Source: Spirochaeta sp. (GTDB taxonomy: Bacteria > Spirochaetota > Spirochaetia > Spirochaetales_E > Spirochaetaceae_B). From it: a DNA stretch of 7,081 bases. Positions within the stretch are counted from its first letter, which is position 1; every line of letters begins with the position of its first letter. Under the pieces are notes generated by a model, which ran no database searches, was not told the DNA's origin, and saw nothing but the letters and a program-made list of their open reading frames with translations. Where the stretch lies: positions 1 to 7,081 of the forward strand of contig JAUUYD010000123.1 of assembly GCA_030590585.1 (NCBI GenBank). Direction: 5' to 3'. This document shows positions 1-6,605 of this stretch, piece after piece. The translations under genes were made by a program, and so were the position numbers.

Positions 1-997
1 GCTCGCTGAGTTCACTGGTGATTTCCGCATCATCCGGGTTGGACAGAGCATGTCGGTAGAACTCATAGAAATCCAGGATACCCTGATGGTCGGCGGCATC
101 CCTTGCCCAGGAAAGGTATTCCCCCAGATGACTGTCCAGGGTGATAGGCAGTAGGCCGTAGGTTTCCAGGATAGCGTGAAACAGGCCGCGGTCCGACCAG
201 GGCCTGGAACTTTCCTTTACATCCATCCTCCAGCGTTCCTTAGCCCCTTCAGTCCTGGGGGCGATTCCGGTACGCCGTGTGTAATCCCAAACATCAGAGT
301 AACCGGGTTCCTTTTCGAAGAAAGAGGGAGCCTTTGCCAGAATGTCGGGGTAGGCATCCTTCCCCGAATCATTATAGGAAGCTTCAAGAAGAACACTGAA
401 ATGGTTCAGACCAGCTGCCCGTAATTTCAGATTCTTCAGATCTGTACCCAGAATCTCCGGGAGATAACGCTCAAGGGAAGCAATCTCATGACAGAGGCCG
501 ACAAACTTCAATTCAGGGTGCTTACGCAAGACTGCAGTTGTAATTGCCGACATGGGGTTGGAGTAGTTGAACACCGTGGCATCCGGACAGATTTCCACTA
601 CATCATCACAGATTTCCAGAATGGGAGGAGTTATTCTCAAGGCATGGAAAATGCCTCCCGGACCTCCGTTCTCGCCATAAACCTGGTTAATCCCGTACTG
701 CATCGGCGTCTTCCAATCCATATCCCAGAGCTTGAATCGGTCTCCGACTTCAATTGAGATAATTACAAAGTCACAGCCCTTAAGCGCCTCTTTTCGATCT
801 GTTGTAGAAGTTATATTGAAATCCAGCTTATGAGTTTCTACATATTCGAGTGCCTTCCGATGAACCTTGCCCAGAGCATCATCATTAATATCCATCAGAG
901 CCACTTCAGCCCCTTTCAGCACTGTGCTTTGAAAAATATCCCCGAGGGTACTGAAGCCGAACTGGGCACTGCCCGCTCCGAATAATGCTATTTTCAT
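1..997 (-). CDS. GH4-family NAD-dependent glycoside hydrolase (alpha-glucosidase/alpha-galactosidase type), 3' end cut by window
   Basis: Translation from the ATG at 997 stays open to base 1 (332 codons); the C-terminus lies outside the window. GH4 enzymes are cytoplasmic, bind NAD and a divalent metal, and cleave glycosides by transient oxidation at C3 followed by elimination. Visible landmarks are an N-terminal Rossmann GAGSAQF (residues 7-13), an acidic MDIND after strand 2 (35-39), GENGGPGGIFHALR (108-121), NYSNPM (144-149), GLCHEI (167-172) and GLNHF (196-200). By family analogy C169 and H199 are the metal ligands. The C-H-E signature is the one associated with non-phosphorylated substrates, notably alpha-glucosidases; 6-phospho-glycosidases carry C-N-x-P. 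The start follows an AAAAGGGA ribosome-binding stretch. The gene diverges from the MFS gene across a palindromic operator, which suggests co-regulation with uptake. Family assignment is firm; substrate is not. Confidence 0.93.
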   Translation of the reverse strand, partial: MKIALFGAGSAQFGFSTLGDIFQSTVLKGAEVALMDINDDALGKVHRKALEYVETHKLDFNITSTTDRKEALKGCDFVIISIEVGDRFKLWDMDWKTPMQYGINQVYGENGGPGGIFHALRITPPILEICDDVVEICPDATVFNYSNPMSAITTAVLRKHPELKFVGLCHEIASLERYLPEILGTDLKNLKLRAAGLNHFSVLLEASYNDSGKDAYPDILAKAPSFFEKEPGYSDVWDYTRRTGIAPRTEGAKERWRMDVKESSRPWSDRGLFHAILETYGLLPITLDSHLGEYLSWARDAADHQGILDFYEFYRHALSNPDDAEITSELSE

Positions 998-1031
998 GCT
1001 TAAATCCCTTTTTTTGAAGTTACAAAGTTTT

Positions 1032-1047
1032 ATGCACACGTGTGCAT
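1032..1047. promoter_or_regulatory. Perfect 16-bp palindromic operator between divergent GH4 and MFS genes
   Basis: ATGCACACGTGTGCAT is identical to its own reverse complement. An even palindrome of this size with a central CG is typical of LacI-family operators. It sits just downstream of the GH4 -10 box and just upstream of the plus-strand TATAAT, so one bound dimer could control both directions. No regulator gene is in the window. I did not find a second copy in the other intergenic regions. Confidence 0.65.
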
Positions 1048-1051
1048 TGAA

Positions 1052-1057
1052 TATAAT
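1052..1057 (+). promoter_or_regulatory. Candidate -10 box for the MFS gene
   Basis: A perfect TATAAT lies on the plus strand, almost coincident with the opposing GH4 -10 box. No good -35 box is visible 16-18 bp upstream; that spacer is occupied by the palindrome, so the promoter may be weak or activator-dependent. The predicted start near 1064 would give a leader of about 75 nt before the ATG at 1139. Confidence 0.35.
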
Positions 1058-1082
1058 AGATCAGGTCATCAGAATAAATCAA
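1053..1082 (-). promoter_or_regulatory. Probable sigma-70 promoter of the GH4 gene
   Basis: Read on the minus strand, a TTGATT -35 box (1077-1082) and a TATTAT -10 box (1053-1058) are separated by 18 bp. The expected transcription start falls near 1046, at the edge of the 16-bp palindrome, where a bound repressor would block initiation. Box matches are good but were found by eye. Confidence 0.5.
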
Positions 1083-1138
1083 TATATGAAAATACTGCAG
1101 ACTCATCCACGCTTTACCTGTTACCCTGCACCCATAAA

Positions 1139-2317
1139 ATGAATACTCACAAACACGATCGTTTCACCCCGGCTCTCCCCTCTATACTTTTTCTAACCCT
1201 GCTTATCTTCTTCGGCATGATGCCCAAGACGCTGCTGGCTCCTCTTTTACTCAGGATATCGGATGACCTCGGAATCAACTTCGACAGAGCTTCGCTATTC
1301 TTCTTAAGCTCCTCGGCAGGTTTCATAACCGGGCTGCTTATTTCAGGATTTATTGCCCGGTACCTGACTCACAAGCGGATTATTGTAACAGCCATACTGT
1401 GTACATCCCTGGCCGCTATATTTCTCTCCATGGTTCATAGTGAAAAAACTTTTCACCTTCTGATTTTTCTTGGGAGCTGGGCCCTTGGCCTCTATCCCGG
1501 CTCCGGAATTACCACTGTTACCAGCGTTGCACCGGATGTCCACCATGGAAAAGCTATTGCCTTACATGAGTTCGGTCCCAACCTTACTTTTATCCTGGCA
1601 CCGATTTTTGCCGCAGCTTTTGCACCGATGATCGGTTGGCGGGGTATTATGCTGATAACAGGTATCGGCGGGGTTGTCACCGCACTTGTATTTGCCTTGA
1701 TCGGCCGTTTCGGTAATGAACATGGCCAGCCCCCGAATTTCAGAAATCTCGCAGAACTTGCACGAAACCGTTCTTTCTGGGTTATCTCAGCTCTCTTTGC
1801 GGTAGGGGTTGCAGCAGCCATGGGGGTGTTCAGTGTTCTGCCCACCTACCTGATGGTTGAACAGGGTCTTCCTGAAAGATTTGTCAACAATCTTGTTGGA
1901 GCATCCCGTATCACAGGAATTGCCGTGCTTTTCATAGCTGGTGCCTTAACCGACCGTTTCGGTTTCCGCCCGGTTATATCGGTGAATCTTCTGGTAACAG
2001 GCGCTGCTACCCTGCTGATAGGCCTGGCCCATGGTGGACTTCTGATTGCCGGAGTCTTCCTGCAGCCTCTTTTTGTGGGAGCGTTCTTCCCGGTAGCAAT
2101 TAATGAACTCACGAAGGTAACAGTTCCGGAACGAAGAAGCCTGGCTGTGGCACTGGCTTTTCCAATCTCAAATCTGATAGGCAGTGGATTAGCTCCGCCT
2201 CTCATGGCGGCAGCCGGTGCCCGGGGCTGGTTCTCTCAGGCCTTCATACTCCTCGGCATAATCGTTATGGCCAGTGTAGCCCTGCTGCCCCTGATGCGTC
2301 GGCCTGAGAAAATCTGA
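1139..2317 (+). CDS. Major facilitator superfamily (MFS) transporter
   Basis: Inner-membrane secondary transporter of 392 residues, the usual MFS length, with hydrophobic segments consistent with 12 helices beginning at residues 14-36 (SILFLTLLIFFGMMPKTLLA). The signature-A loop between helices 8 and 9 is well preserved (GALTDRFGFRP). The equivalent N-terminal loop is degenerate (GFIARYLTHKR). GLYPGSGITTVTS followed by HEFGPNLTFILAP marks helices 4-5. The reading frame is open upstream to a GTG at 1040, but that codon is inside the operator and adds 33 polar residues, so I chose the ATG at 1139, directly before the first helix. It has no clear Shine-Dalgarno sequence. Substrate cannot be read from sequence; divergence from the GH4 gene makes uptake of a glycoside or sugar derivative the likeliest role. 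It would be proton-coupled and non-phosphorylating, unlike a PTS. Confidence 0.85.
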   Translation: MNTHKHDRFTPALPSILFLTLLIFFGMMPKTLLAPLLLRISDDLGINFDRASLFFLSSSAGFITGLLISGFIARYLTHKRIIVTAILCTSLAAIFLSMVHSEKTFHLLIFLGSWALGLYPGSGITTVTSVAPDVHHGKAIALHEFGPNLTFILAPIFAAAFAPMIGWRGIMLITGIGGVVTALVFALIGRFGNEHGQPPNFRNLAELARNRSFWVISALFAVGVAAAMGVFSVLPTYLMVEQGLPERFVNNLVGASRITGIAVLFIAGALTDRFGFRPVISVNLLVTGAATLLIGLAHGGLLIAGVFLQPLFVGAFFPVAINELTKVTVPERRSLAVALAFPISNLIGSGLAPPLMAAAGARGWFSQAFILLGIIVMASVALLPLMRRPEKI

Positions 2318-2339
2318 GCAGGTGGACTATCCATCTGCT
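2317..2339. terminator. Hairpin between convergent MFS and oxidoreductase genes
   Basis: A 10-bp stem (2317-2326 with 2330-2339, one G-U wobble) closes a 3-nt loop and begins at the last base of the MFS stop codon. On the minus strand it is followed by a short T-rich tract (AGATTTTCTC), so it fits best as an intrinsic terminator for the oxidoreductase gene. The plus-strand tail (ATCCCTTAAAC) is poor, so read-through from the MFS gene is possible. Confidence 0.5.
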
Positions 2340-2344
2340 ATCCC

Positions 2345-3331
2345 TTAAACAGTTTCCCAGCCTCCGCTTTTCTCAGAACGGAACAAGGCATCAATCACTT
2401 TCATATTGGCAATGGCATCCGAGGGCGGCGTGGGTGCCGGTCTGCCGTCACGAAGTGCCTTGGCAAAACTCTCAAACATGAGAGCATATTGATCGTCAGG
2501 ACCGCATTTGATTTCCCGGGGCCCGATACCGCTATCCACAATCAGTTTGAGAGGAACATCCGGGTAGGCATTAAATGGAAGGATTATTGTGAGATTACCA
2601 CCGGATCCGTAGACTGAAACTTTCTGACGGGGCGCCATTCTGGTTGCCACTGTGAAGAGTGATCGGGCATCGCCGAAATCCAGGATTCCGGAACTAAGGA
2701 TGTCGGTGCCGCCTACCGGATCCCGGCTGATAGTGGAAATTGCCCGTTCAGGTTCCCGCCCGAGAAGGAATCGAGCTGAAGAAACGGCGTAGCAGCCTAT
2801 ATCATACAAAGCACCTCCGCCGGTTTCCATACGGCTCCGGATGTTAGTGGGATCTGTGAGATTATAACTGATAATGGTATGGATGGACTGCACATCACCA
2901 ATTTCACCGATATCAATAAGCTCCCGGGCCCGAACCCACTGTGGGTGAAAACGGTACATGAAGGCTTCCATGGCCATGATACCCTTACTTTCAGCATAGG
3001 CAAAAGCATCGGCGGCTTCATCGGCGTTCATGGCCACCGGTTTTTCACAGAGAACTGCCTTACCGGCATCGGCACATTTTTTAATCCACTCGGCATGAGA
3101 ATCATTTGGAAGAGGAATATAGACCATTTCCACATCCGGGTCGGCCAGGACTTCTTCATAAGAACCGTAAGCTTTTTTAAAACCCCATTCGGCTGCCGCT
3201 TTTTGGGAACGTTCCAGTGAACGCGATCCAAGGGCAGTCAACTCAATCATGGGAGAATTCTTCACCGGCAGGCGAAGGCGAAGCGAGTAATGCTTTGCAA
3301 CACCGAGAACACCAAGTTTGACTGGTTTCAT
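2345..3331 (-). CDS. Gfo/Idh/MocA-family NAD(P)-dependent oxidoreductase
   Basis: Cytoplasmic sugar or polyol dehydrogenase of 328 residues, typical for the family. The N-terminal Rossmann fold has GVLGVAKHYS (residues 7-16), a variant glycine-rich loop resembling the D-xylose dehydrogenase/dihydrodiol dehydrogenase subgroup. The family signature EKP is at 96-98, with its lysine as catalytic. The MEAFMYRFHPQW block (121-132) and GGGALYDIGCY (171-181), carrying the D-x-G-x-Y motif, are also diagnostic. The start ATG is preceded by AAGGAAG at good spacing. The gene is divergent from the PFK/deacetylase/SIS operon and convergent with the MFS gene. Related enzymes oxidise sugars at C1 or C3 or reduce keto-sugars. 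A role in reshaping the same substrate is plausible, but no particular reaction can be assigned. Confidence 0.92.
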   Translation of the reverse strand: MKPVKLGVLGVAKHYSLRLRLPVKNSPMIELTALGSRSLERSQKAAAEWGFKKAYGSYEEVLADPDVEMVYIPLPNDSHAEWIKKCADAGKAVLCEKPVAMNADEAADAFAYAESKGIMAMEAFMYRFHPQWVRARELIDIGEIGDVQSIHTIISYNLTDPTNIRSRMETGGGALYDIGCYAVSSARFLLGREPERAISTISRDPVGGTDILSSGILDFGDARSLFTVATRMAPRQKVSVYGSGGNLTIILPFNAYPDVPLKLIVDSGIGPREIKCGPDDQYALMFESFAKALRDGRPAPTPPSDAIANMKVIDALFRSEKSGGWETV

Positions 3332-3525
3332 ATCGTACTTCCTTTACTTGAAAGTATCACTCAACAGCTAATTGAGAAAGGTATGTATCAAGATAGTTAT
3401 ACCGATTGAATAGAGAACATTGATGAGAGCCTTGACAGTTTCGCCGGGATATTGGAATTTCTCAGGATATCGATAGAGAGAAAATATACCTGTACCATAT
3501 ATATAGCAGTGCCAAGGAGTGATAT
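3332..3525. promoter_or_regulatory. Divergent intergenic region between the oxidoreductase and the PFK operon
   Basis: This 194-bp gap should carry promoters in both directions. Plus strand: a perfect TTGACA at 3432-3437, with TGGAAT (3453-3458) after a short 15-bp spacer as its best partner. Minus strand: TATAAC (3396-3401 in plus coordinates), with no convincing -35. Possible regulator sites are CTCAA-N7-TTGAG (3360-3376) and an 8-bp palindrome TATCGATA (3468-3475). The 16-bp GH4/MFS palindrome is not repeated here, so the operon probably answers to a different regulator or lies outside that direct control. All boxes are by-eye calls. Confidence 0.35.
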
Positions 3526-4716
3526 ATGCTTAAAGGAAACGCCCTGGTCGGCCAATCAGGCGGACCGACAAGTGTAATAAATGCCAGTCTTCAAGGAGTC
3601 ATTCGCGGTGTGAACTCCAGTGACGCGATTGAAACTCTTTATGGCATGAGGTTCGGCATCGACGGTTTCATGGCCGGCAATATGGTGAACCTGAGTGCCC
3701 AGAGTGAGGCTGTCATCAACGGGCTGACCTCCACCCCCTCATCGGCCCTAGGTTCCTCCCGATACAAGCTGAAAGAGGAAGATCTTCCAACAATCCGGAA
3801 AGTATTCGAAGAGCATAATATCCGCTTCTTCTTTCTCATCGGTGGAAACGACACCATGGATACCATCCATCGTATTGAAGCCTATTGCCGATCCACCGGT
3901 TATGAACTCTGGGGCATCGGAATCCCAAAAACTGTTGATAACGATCTTTACGGTACAGATCATACTCCCGGTTACCCTTCAGCCGGCCGGTATAATGCAC
4001 TCTGCGTTCAGCAATCCGGCCGTCTGGCCCGGGATATGCAGAAAGTGGACAGTTTTGTTATTTACCAGACCATTGGACGGGATGCCGGCTGGCTGGCCGC
4101 CTCCACAGCCCTGGCCCGTAAAGAGCTTGGTGACCCGCCACACCTTATTTACTGTCCCGAACGCCCTTTTAAGACTGAAGAGTTTCTTGAAGATGCCAAA
4201 GCCTGTATTGATAAATACGGTTTTGTCAGTGTTGTGGTGAGTGAGGGGATTAAATATCCTGACGGAACCCCGGTGAGTGCTTCTGATAAACAGGACAAAT
4301 TCGGAAATGTGGAATACGGTGCCATGAGCGGCTCCAGCGCCGGACTGAATGTTCACCGTATCCTTGCCGAAGCCACAGGGCTGCGGGGTGAGTTTCAGAT
4401 TACTGAATCATTACCCATGTGCGCCATCGACCGGGCAGAACCAAGTGATATCCAGAGAGCTGCCGGATGCGGAGCCGAAGCTGTCCGTCTGGCTTCATCC
4501 GGTGAAACGGGTTATATGGTCTCCATCACCAGGGACGAATCGGGAAAGTTCGGATACGGACGTGCAGCTCTTTCTGACGTGGCCGTACACGCAAAGGAGA
4601 TGCCTGAGAATATGATTAATAAACGGGGTAACAATGTCACAGAGGCCTTCCTGGATTATGCCCGTCCGTTGATAACCCCGCTTCCAGACTATGTATCTCT
4701 GGAAGATATCAGATGA
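3526..4716 (+). CDS. 6-phosphofructokinase, probably pyrophosphate-dependent
   Basis: Phosphorylates fructose 6-phosphate (or a related ketose phosphate) to the 1,6-bisphosphate in the cytoplasm. The 396-residue length suits a bacterial PPi-PFK. GQSGGPTSVINAS (9-21) is the first phosphate-binding loop. LIGGNDT (104-110) corresponds to GGDGS in ATP enzymes, and D109 occupies the position of E. coli Gly104, a mark of PPi use. PKTVDND (134-140) contains D138, equivalent to catalytic Asp127, and K135, the lysine typical of PPi enzymes in place of Gly124. TIGRDAG (182-188) and PERPF (211-215) are substrate-site blocks. The usual first aspartate of GGDD is asparagine (N108). AAGGAG lies 6 bp before the ATG. 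It is the first gene of a coupled operon with the deacetylase and SIS genes, so it may act on the ketose phosphate they produce; tagatose 6-phosphate is an alternative substrate. Confidence 0.93.
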   Translation: MLKGNALVGQSGGPTSVINASLQGVIRGVNSSDAIETLYGMRFGIDGFMAGNMVNLSAQSEAVINGLTSTPSSALGSSRYKLKEEDLPTIRKVFEEHNIRFFFLIGGNDTMDTIHRIEAYCRSTGYELWGIGIPKTVDNDLYGTDHTPGYPSAGRYNALCVQQSGRLARDMQKVDSFVIYQTIGRDAGWLAASTALARKELGDPPHLIYCPERPFKTEEFLEDAKACIDKYGFVSVVVSEGIKYPDGTPVSASDKQDKFGNVEYGAMSGSSAGLNVHRILAEATGLRGEFQITESLPMCAIDRAEPSDIQRAAGCGAEAVRLASSGETGYMVSITRDESGKFGYGRAALSDVAVHAKEMPENMINKRGNNVTEAFLDYARPLITPLPDYVSLEDIR

Positions 4717-5483
4717 GCTCAATTCCAAAAAACCTTCTGATAATCCAGGCACACCCCGATGATGCCGAAGCCTGGTGTTCCGGAACTCTTGCATTACTGG
4801 TTGAAAGGGGATGGAAAATCACCATCGCTACCATGACTGCCGGAGGTATGGGCAGCTATACCATGAATGAGCGGGATACGGTTCGTGTCCGTCAGGAAGA
4901 AGCTGCTGCCGCTGCCGCAGAACTTGGTGCTGATTATTATTGCTTCAACCGCCGGGATGGCTATCTCTTTGATGATGAAGCCATCCGAATTGAGGTAGTC
5001 ACCCTGATCCGACGGGTGAAGGCCGGAGTGGTTATCACTCATCCGCCATTTGATTATCACAACGATCATCGAATAACTCACGACATCGTCGATGCCGCTA
5101 CCATGATAAGCTCCCTGCCGAACGTTCCTTCAGATGAAGAACCCCTGCCCCGAACTCCTGTTTTCTACCATGAGATGCCCATGAATCTCACCGATTTCCT
5201 GGGAAATCCGGTTCCGGAGCCTCATTTTTTCATCAATATCTCAGATTCACCCATGGAAAAGAAGATGGAAATGCTTACTCATCACAAATCCCAGCAGGAT
5301 TTGATGCGGCAGATGATGGGTATGGATGATTTTTTTGGTGAGATGAAGAGATTCAATGCGGAATTGGGTAAAATGGTTGGAGTAGAACATGCCGAATGTT
5401 ACTGGCAGCATCTGGGTGGAGGTTTCCCCCGGGAACCAGTTATCCAGAACGAGCTGGCAGATTTCATAAGACACCGAAAATAA
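4713..5483 (+). CDS. PIG-L/LmbE-family zinc N-deacetylase
   Basis: Hydrolyses N-acetyl groups from GlcNAc-type sugars or conjugates. Protein of 256 residues, close to the family norm, with no signal peptide and thus cytoplasmic. The N-terminal AHPDD (13-17) supplies zinc ligands H14 and D17 and the catalytic base D16. HPPFDYHNDH (110-119) supplies the third zinc ligand H119, with H116 equivalent to the transition-state histidine of MshB. The ATG overlaps the PFK stop as ATGA (4-bp overlap), indicating translational coupling; a weak GGAAG lies upstream. Family members include MshB, BshB, GlcNAc-PI deacetylases and archaeal diacetylchitobiose deacetylase. Being sandwiched between a PFK and a SIS sugar-phosphate enzyme favours an amino-sugar catabolic role, either GlcNAc(-6-P) or a GlcNAc disaccharide, rather than thiol biosynthesis. 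The exact substrate is not deducible. Confidence 0.92.
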   Translation: MSSIPKNLLIIQAHPDDAEAWCSGTLALLVERGWKITIATMTAGGMGSYTMNERDTVRVRQEEAAAAAAELGADYYCFNRRDGYLFDDEAIRIEVVTLIRRVKAGVVITHPPFDYHNDHRITHDIVDAATMISSLPNVPSDEEPLPRTPVFYHEMPMNLTDFLGNPVPEPHFFINISDSPMEKKMEMLTHHKSQQDLMRQMMGMDDFFGEMKRFNAELGKMVGVEHAECYWQHLGGGFPREPVIQNELADFIRHRK

Positions 5484-5505
5484 AATCAAAATAAAGGATA
5501 AACAT

Positions 5506-6516
5506 ATGAATTTGAATGAAGAGAAATACACGCAGTTTGCCCTCTGCAGGGAAATGCTGGAAGCCCCGGATGTCATGCGCCGATTTAATCATGCTGCTGC
5601 CGCCCCCCTGGCGGAACTTGTAAAAGGATCACAGGCGCTTTTATTCACCGGTGAAGGCTCCAGCCGCATATTCCCCGCAAAACGGGCCAGAGCAGCGGCT
5701 CTTCGGAATACCGGGAGTATCGTCCCGTTTACCGAAGGCGCAACCCAGGCTATGGAATACGATTTGTCCTCCTACGGCGTTCTGGGAACATCCAACTCAG
5801 GTAGAACCCTGGAGCTGGTGCGCTTATACAAAAGCCTCAAGGAAAAAGGTCATCAAAAACTCGGAGCAGTCTCAACCAATACAGGAACACCCCTGGAAGA
5901 TACCTCCGATACCACATTGGTACTGGGCTGCGGCTGGGAGAATGCCGTTGCCGCCACTAAAAGCGTCATTGAACAGGCTATGGTATGGCAGGCCGTCTGC
6001 GCCTCTTTGGATGGCAGAACATTCCCGGATGTTTCAGCAGCTGCCGATGCAGTTGCCAAAGCCCTGTCCGAACCCGTACCTGCTGAATTCAGCAAAGCCA
6101 TGGCCAACGCCAGAACCATTTACTTCGCCGGCCGCAACGACGGCGTGGCCGAAGAACTCACCCTGAAAACCAACGAAATTGTCCGCAAACCATCAGATTT
6201 CCTGGAAGGGACTTACGCCGCCCACGGCATCGAGGAAATCATGTACAAAGAAGACGTTGTTATCCTGATAAATCCCTTCCCTGAGGAAGAGGCGAAACTA
6301 AAAGAATGCCTGGTTGATGGAGTCGGAGTTACCATCATTGCCATCGCCGACCGGGAGACCCTGTTTCCAACCCTGAGGATTCCCGCCGTGGACGATTGGG
6401 CGGAATATATTCAGCTGGCCGCGGGATGGAATCTCCTGGTAGAAGCCGGTATTGCCGCGGGAATCAATATGGATAAAACCGAACGGGCACGGAAAGTCGG
6501 CAATGAGATAGGCTGA
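5506..6516 (+). CDS. Double-SIS-domain sugar-phosphate isomerase/deaminase (GlmD/AgaS/GlmS-isomerase-like)
   Basis: 336 residues with two SIS domains and no N-terminal glutaminase domain. Domain 1 shows LLFTGEGSSR (45-54), LGTSNSGRT (93-101) and ENAVAATKS (145-153), matching the phosphate- and sugar-binding loops of the GlmS isomerase half. In domain 2, KTNE (221-224) and H240 align without gaps to E. coli GlmS K485, E488 and H504, and the C-terminal K330 (ARK) matches K603, so the isomerase catalytic set appears complete. Without glutamine-derived ammonia the likely reaction is deamination and isomerisation of glucosamine 6-phosphate (or galactosamine 6-phosphate) to the ketose phosphate plus ammonia. 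AAAGGA precedes the ATG at good spacing, 22 bp after the deacetylase. The loop usually read SGET is SGRT here. An alternative is deglycation (FrlB-like) of another amino-sugar phosphate. Confidence 0.88.
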   Translation: MNLNEEKYTQFALCREMLEAPDVMRRFNHAAAAPLAELVKGSQALLFTGEGSSRIFPAKRARAAALRNTGSIVPFTEGATQAMEYDLSSYGVLGTSNSGRTLELVRLYKSLKEKGHQKLGAVSTNTGTPLEDTSDTTLVLGCGWENAVAATKSVIEQAMVWQAVCASLDGRTFPDVSAAADAVAKALSEPVPAEFSKAMANARTIYFAGRNDGVAEELTLKTNEIVRKPSDFLEGTYAAHGIEEIMYKEDVVILINPFPEEEAKLKECLVDGVGVTIIAIADRETLFPTLRIPAVDDWAEYIQLAAGWNLLVEAGIAAGINMDKTERARKVGNEIG

Positions 6517-6519
6517 AAA

Positions 6520-6566
6520 AGGTACTCCCGGGGGACAGTTGACTTACGCTGCCCCCGGGGATACCT
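6520..6566. terminator. GC-rich hairpin between the SIS gene and the PIN toxin gene
   Basis: Arms 6520-6534 and 6552-6566 pair over 15 positions with one C-A mismatch and one wobble, including eight consecutive G-C pairs. CAG/CTG extends the stem inward with a bulged A. On the minus strand the stem runs into TTTTT (6520-6516), a classical intrinsic terminator for the toxin cassette. Plus-strand transcription from the SIS operon meets no U-tract after the stem, so in that direction it may work as an mRNA 3'-end stabiliser or a weak terminator. Confidence 0.65.
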
Positions 6567-6605
6567 GACTCATCTGATGATGGTATTTGGAATTCCCCGG
6601 ATATT

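Noticed and set aside
176..757. Plus-strand reading frames at the left edge
   Set aside because: They lie antisense to the GH4 gene, whose motifs (NYSNPM, GLCHE, GLNHF) are read on the minus strand through the same bases.
1035..1044. CACGTG core read as a eukaryotic E-box
   Set aside because: The gene density, Shine-Dalgarno sites and operon structure are bacterial; the core is simply the centre of the larger palindrome.
1040..1138. 33-codon N-terminal extension of the MFS gene from a GTG start
   Set aside because: The GTG lies inside the palindromic operator and upstream of the TATAAT box, and the added residues are polar and unlike any MFS N-terminus.
2879..3220. 113-codon plus-strand reading frame
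   Set aside because: It is antisense to the conserved core of the Gfo/Idh/MocA gene and shows no recognisable domain or ribosome-binding site.
3468..3475. TATCGATA palindrome as a LacI-type operator for the PFK operon
   Set aside because: Only 8 bp are perfect and the flanks match poorly; an 8-bp palindrome is expected by chance in a region this AT-rich.
5506..6516. Calling the SIS gene glmS (glucosamine-6-P synthase)
   Set aside because: The N-terminal glutaminase domain with its catalytic Cys is absent, and 336 residues is far short of about 600; only the isomerase half is represented.
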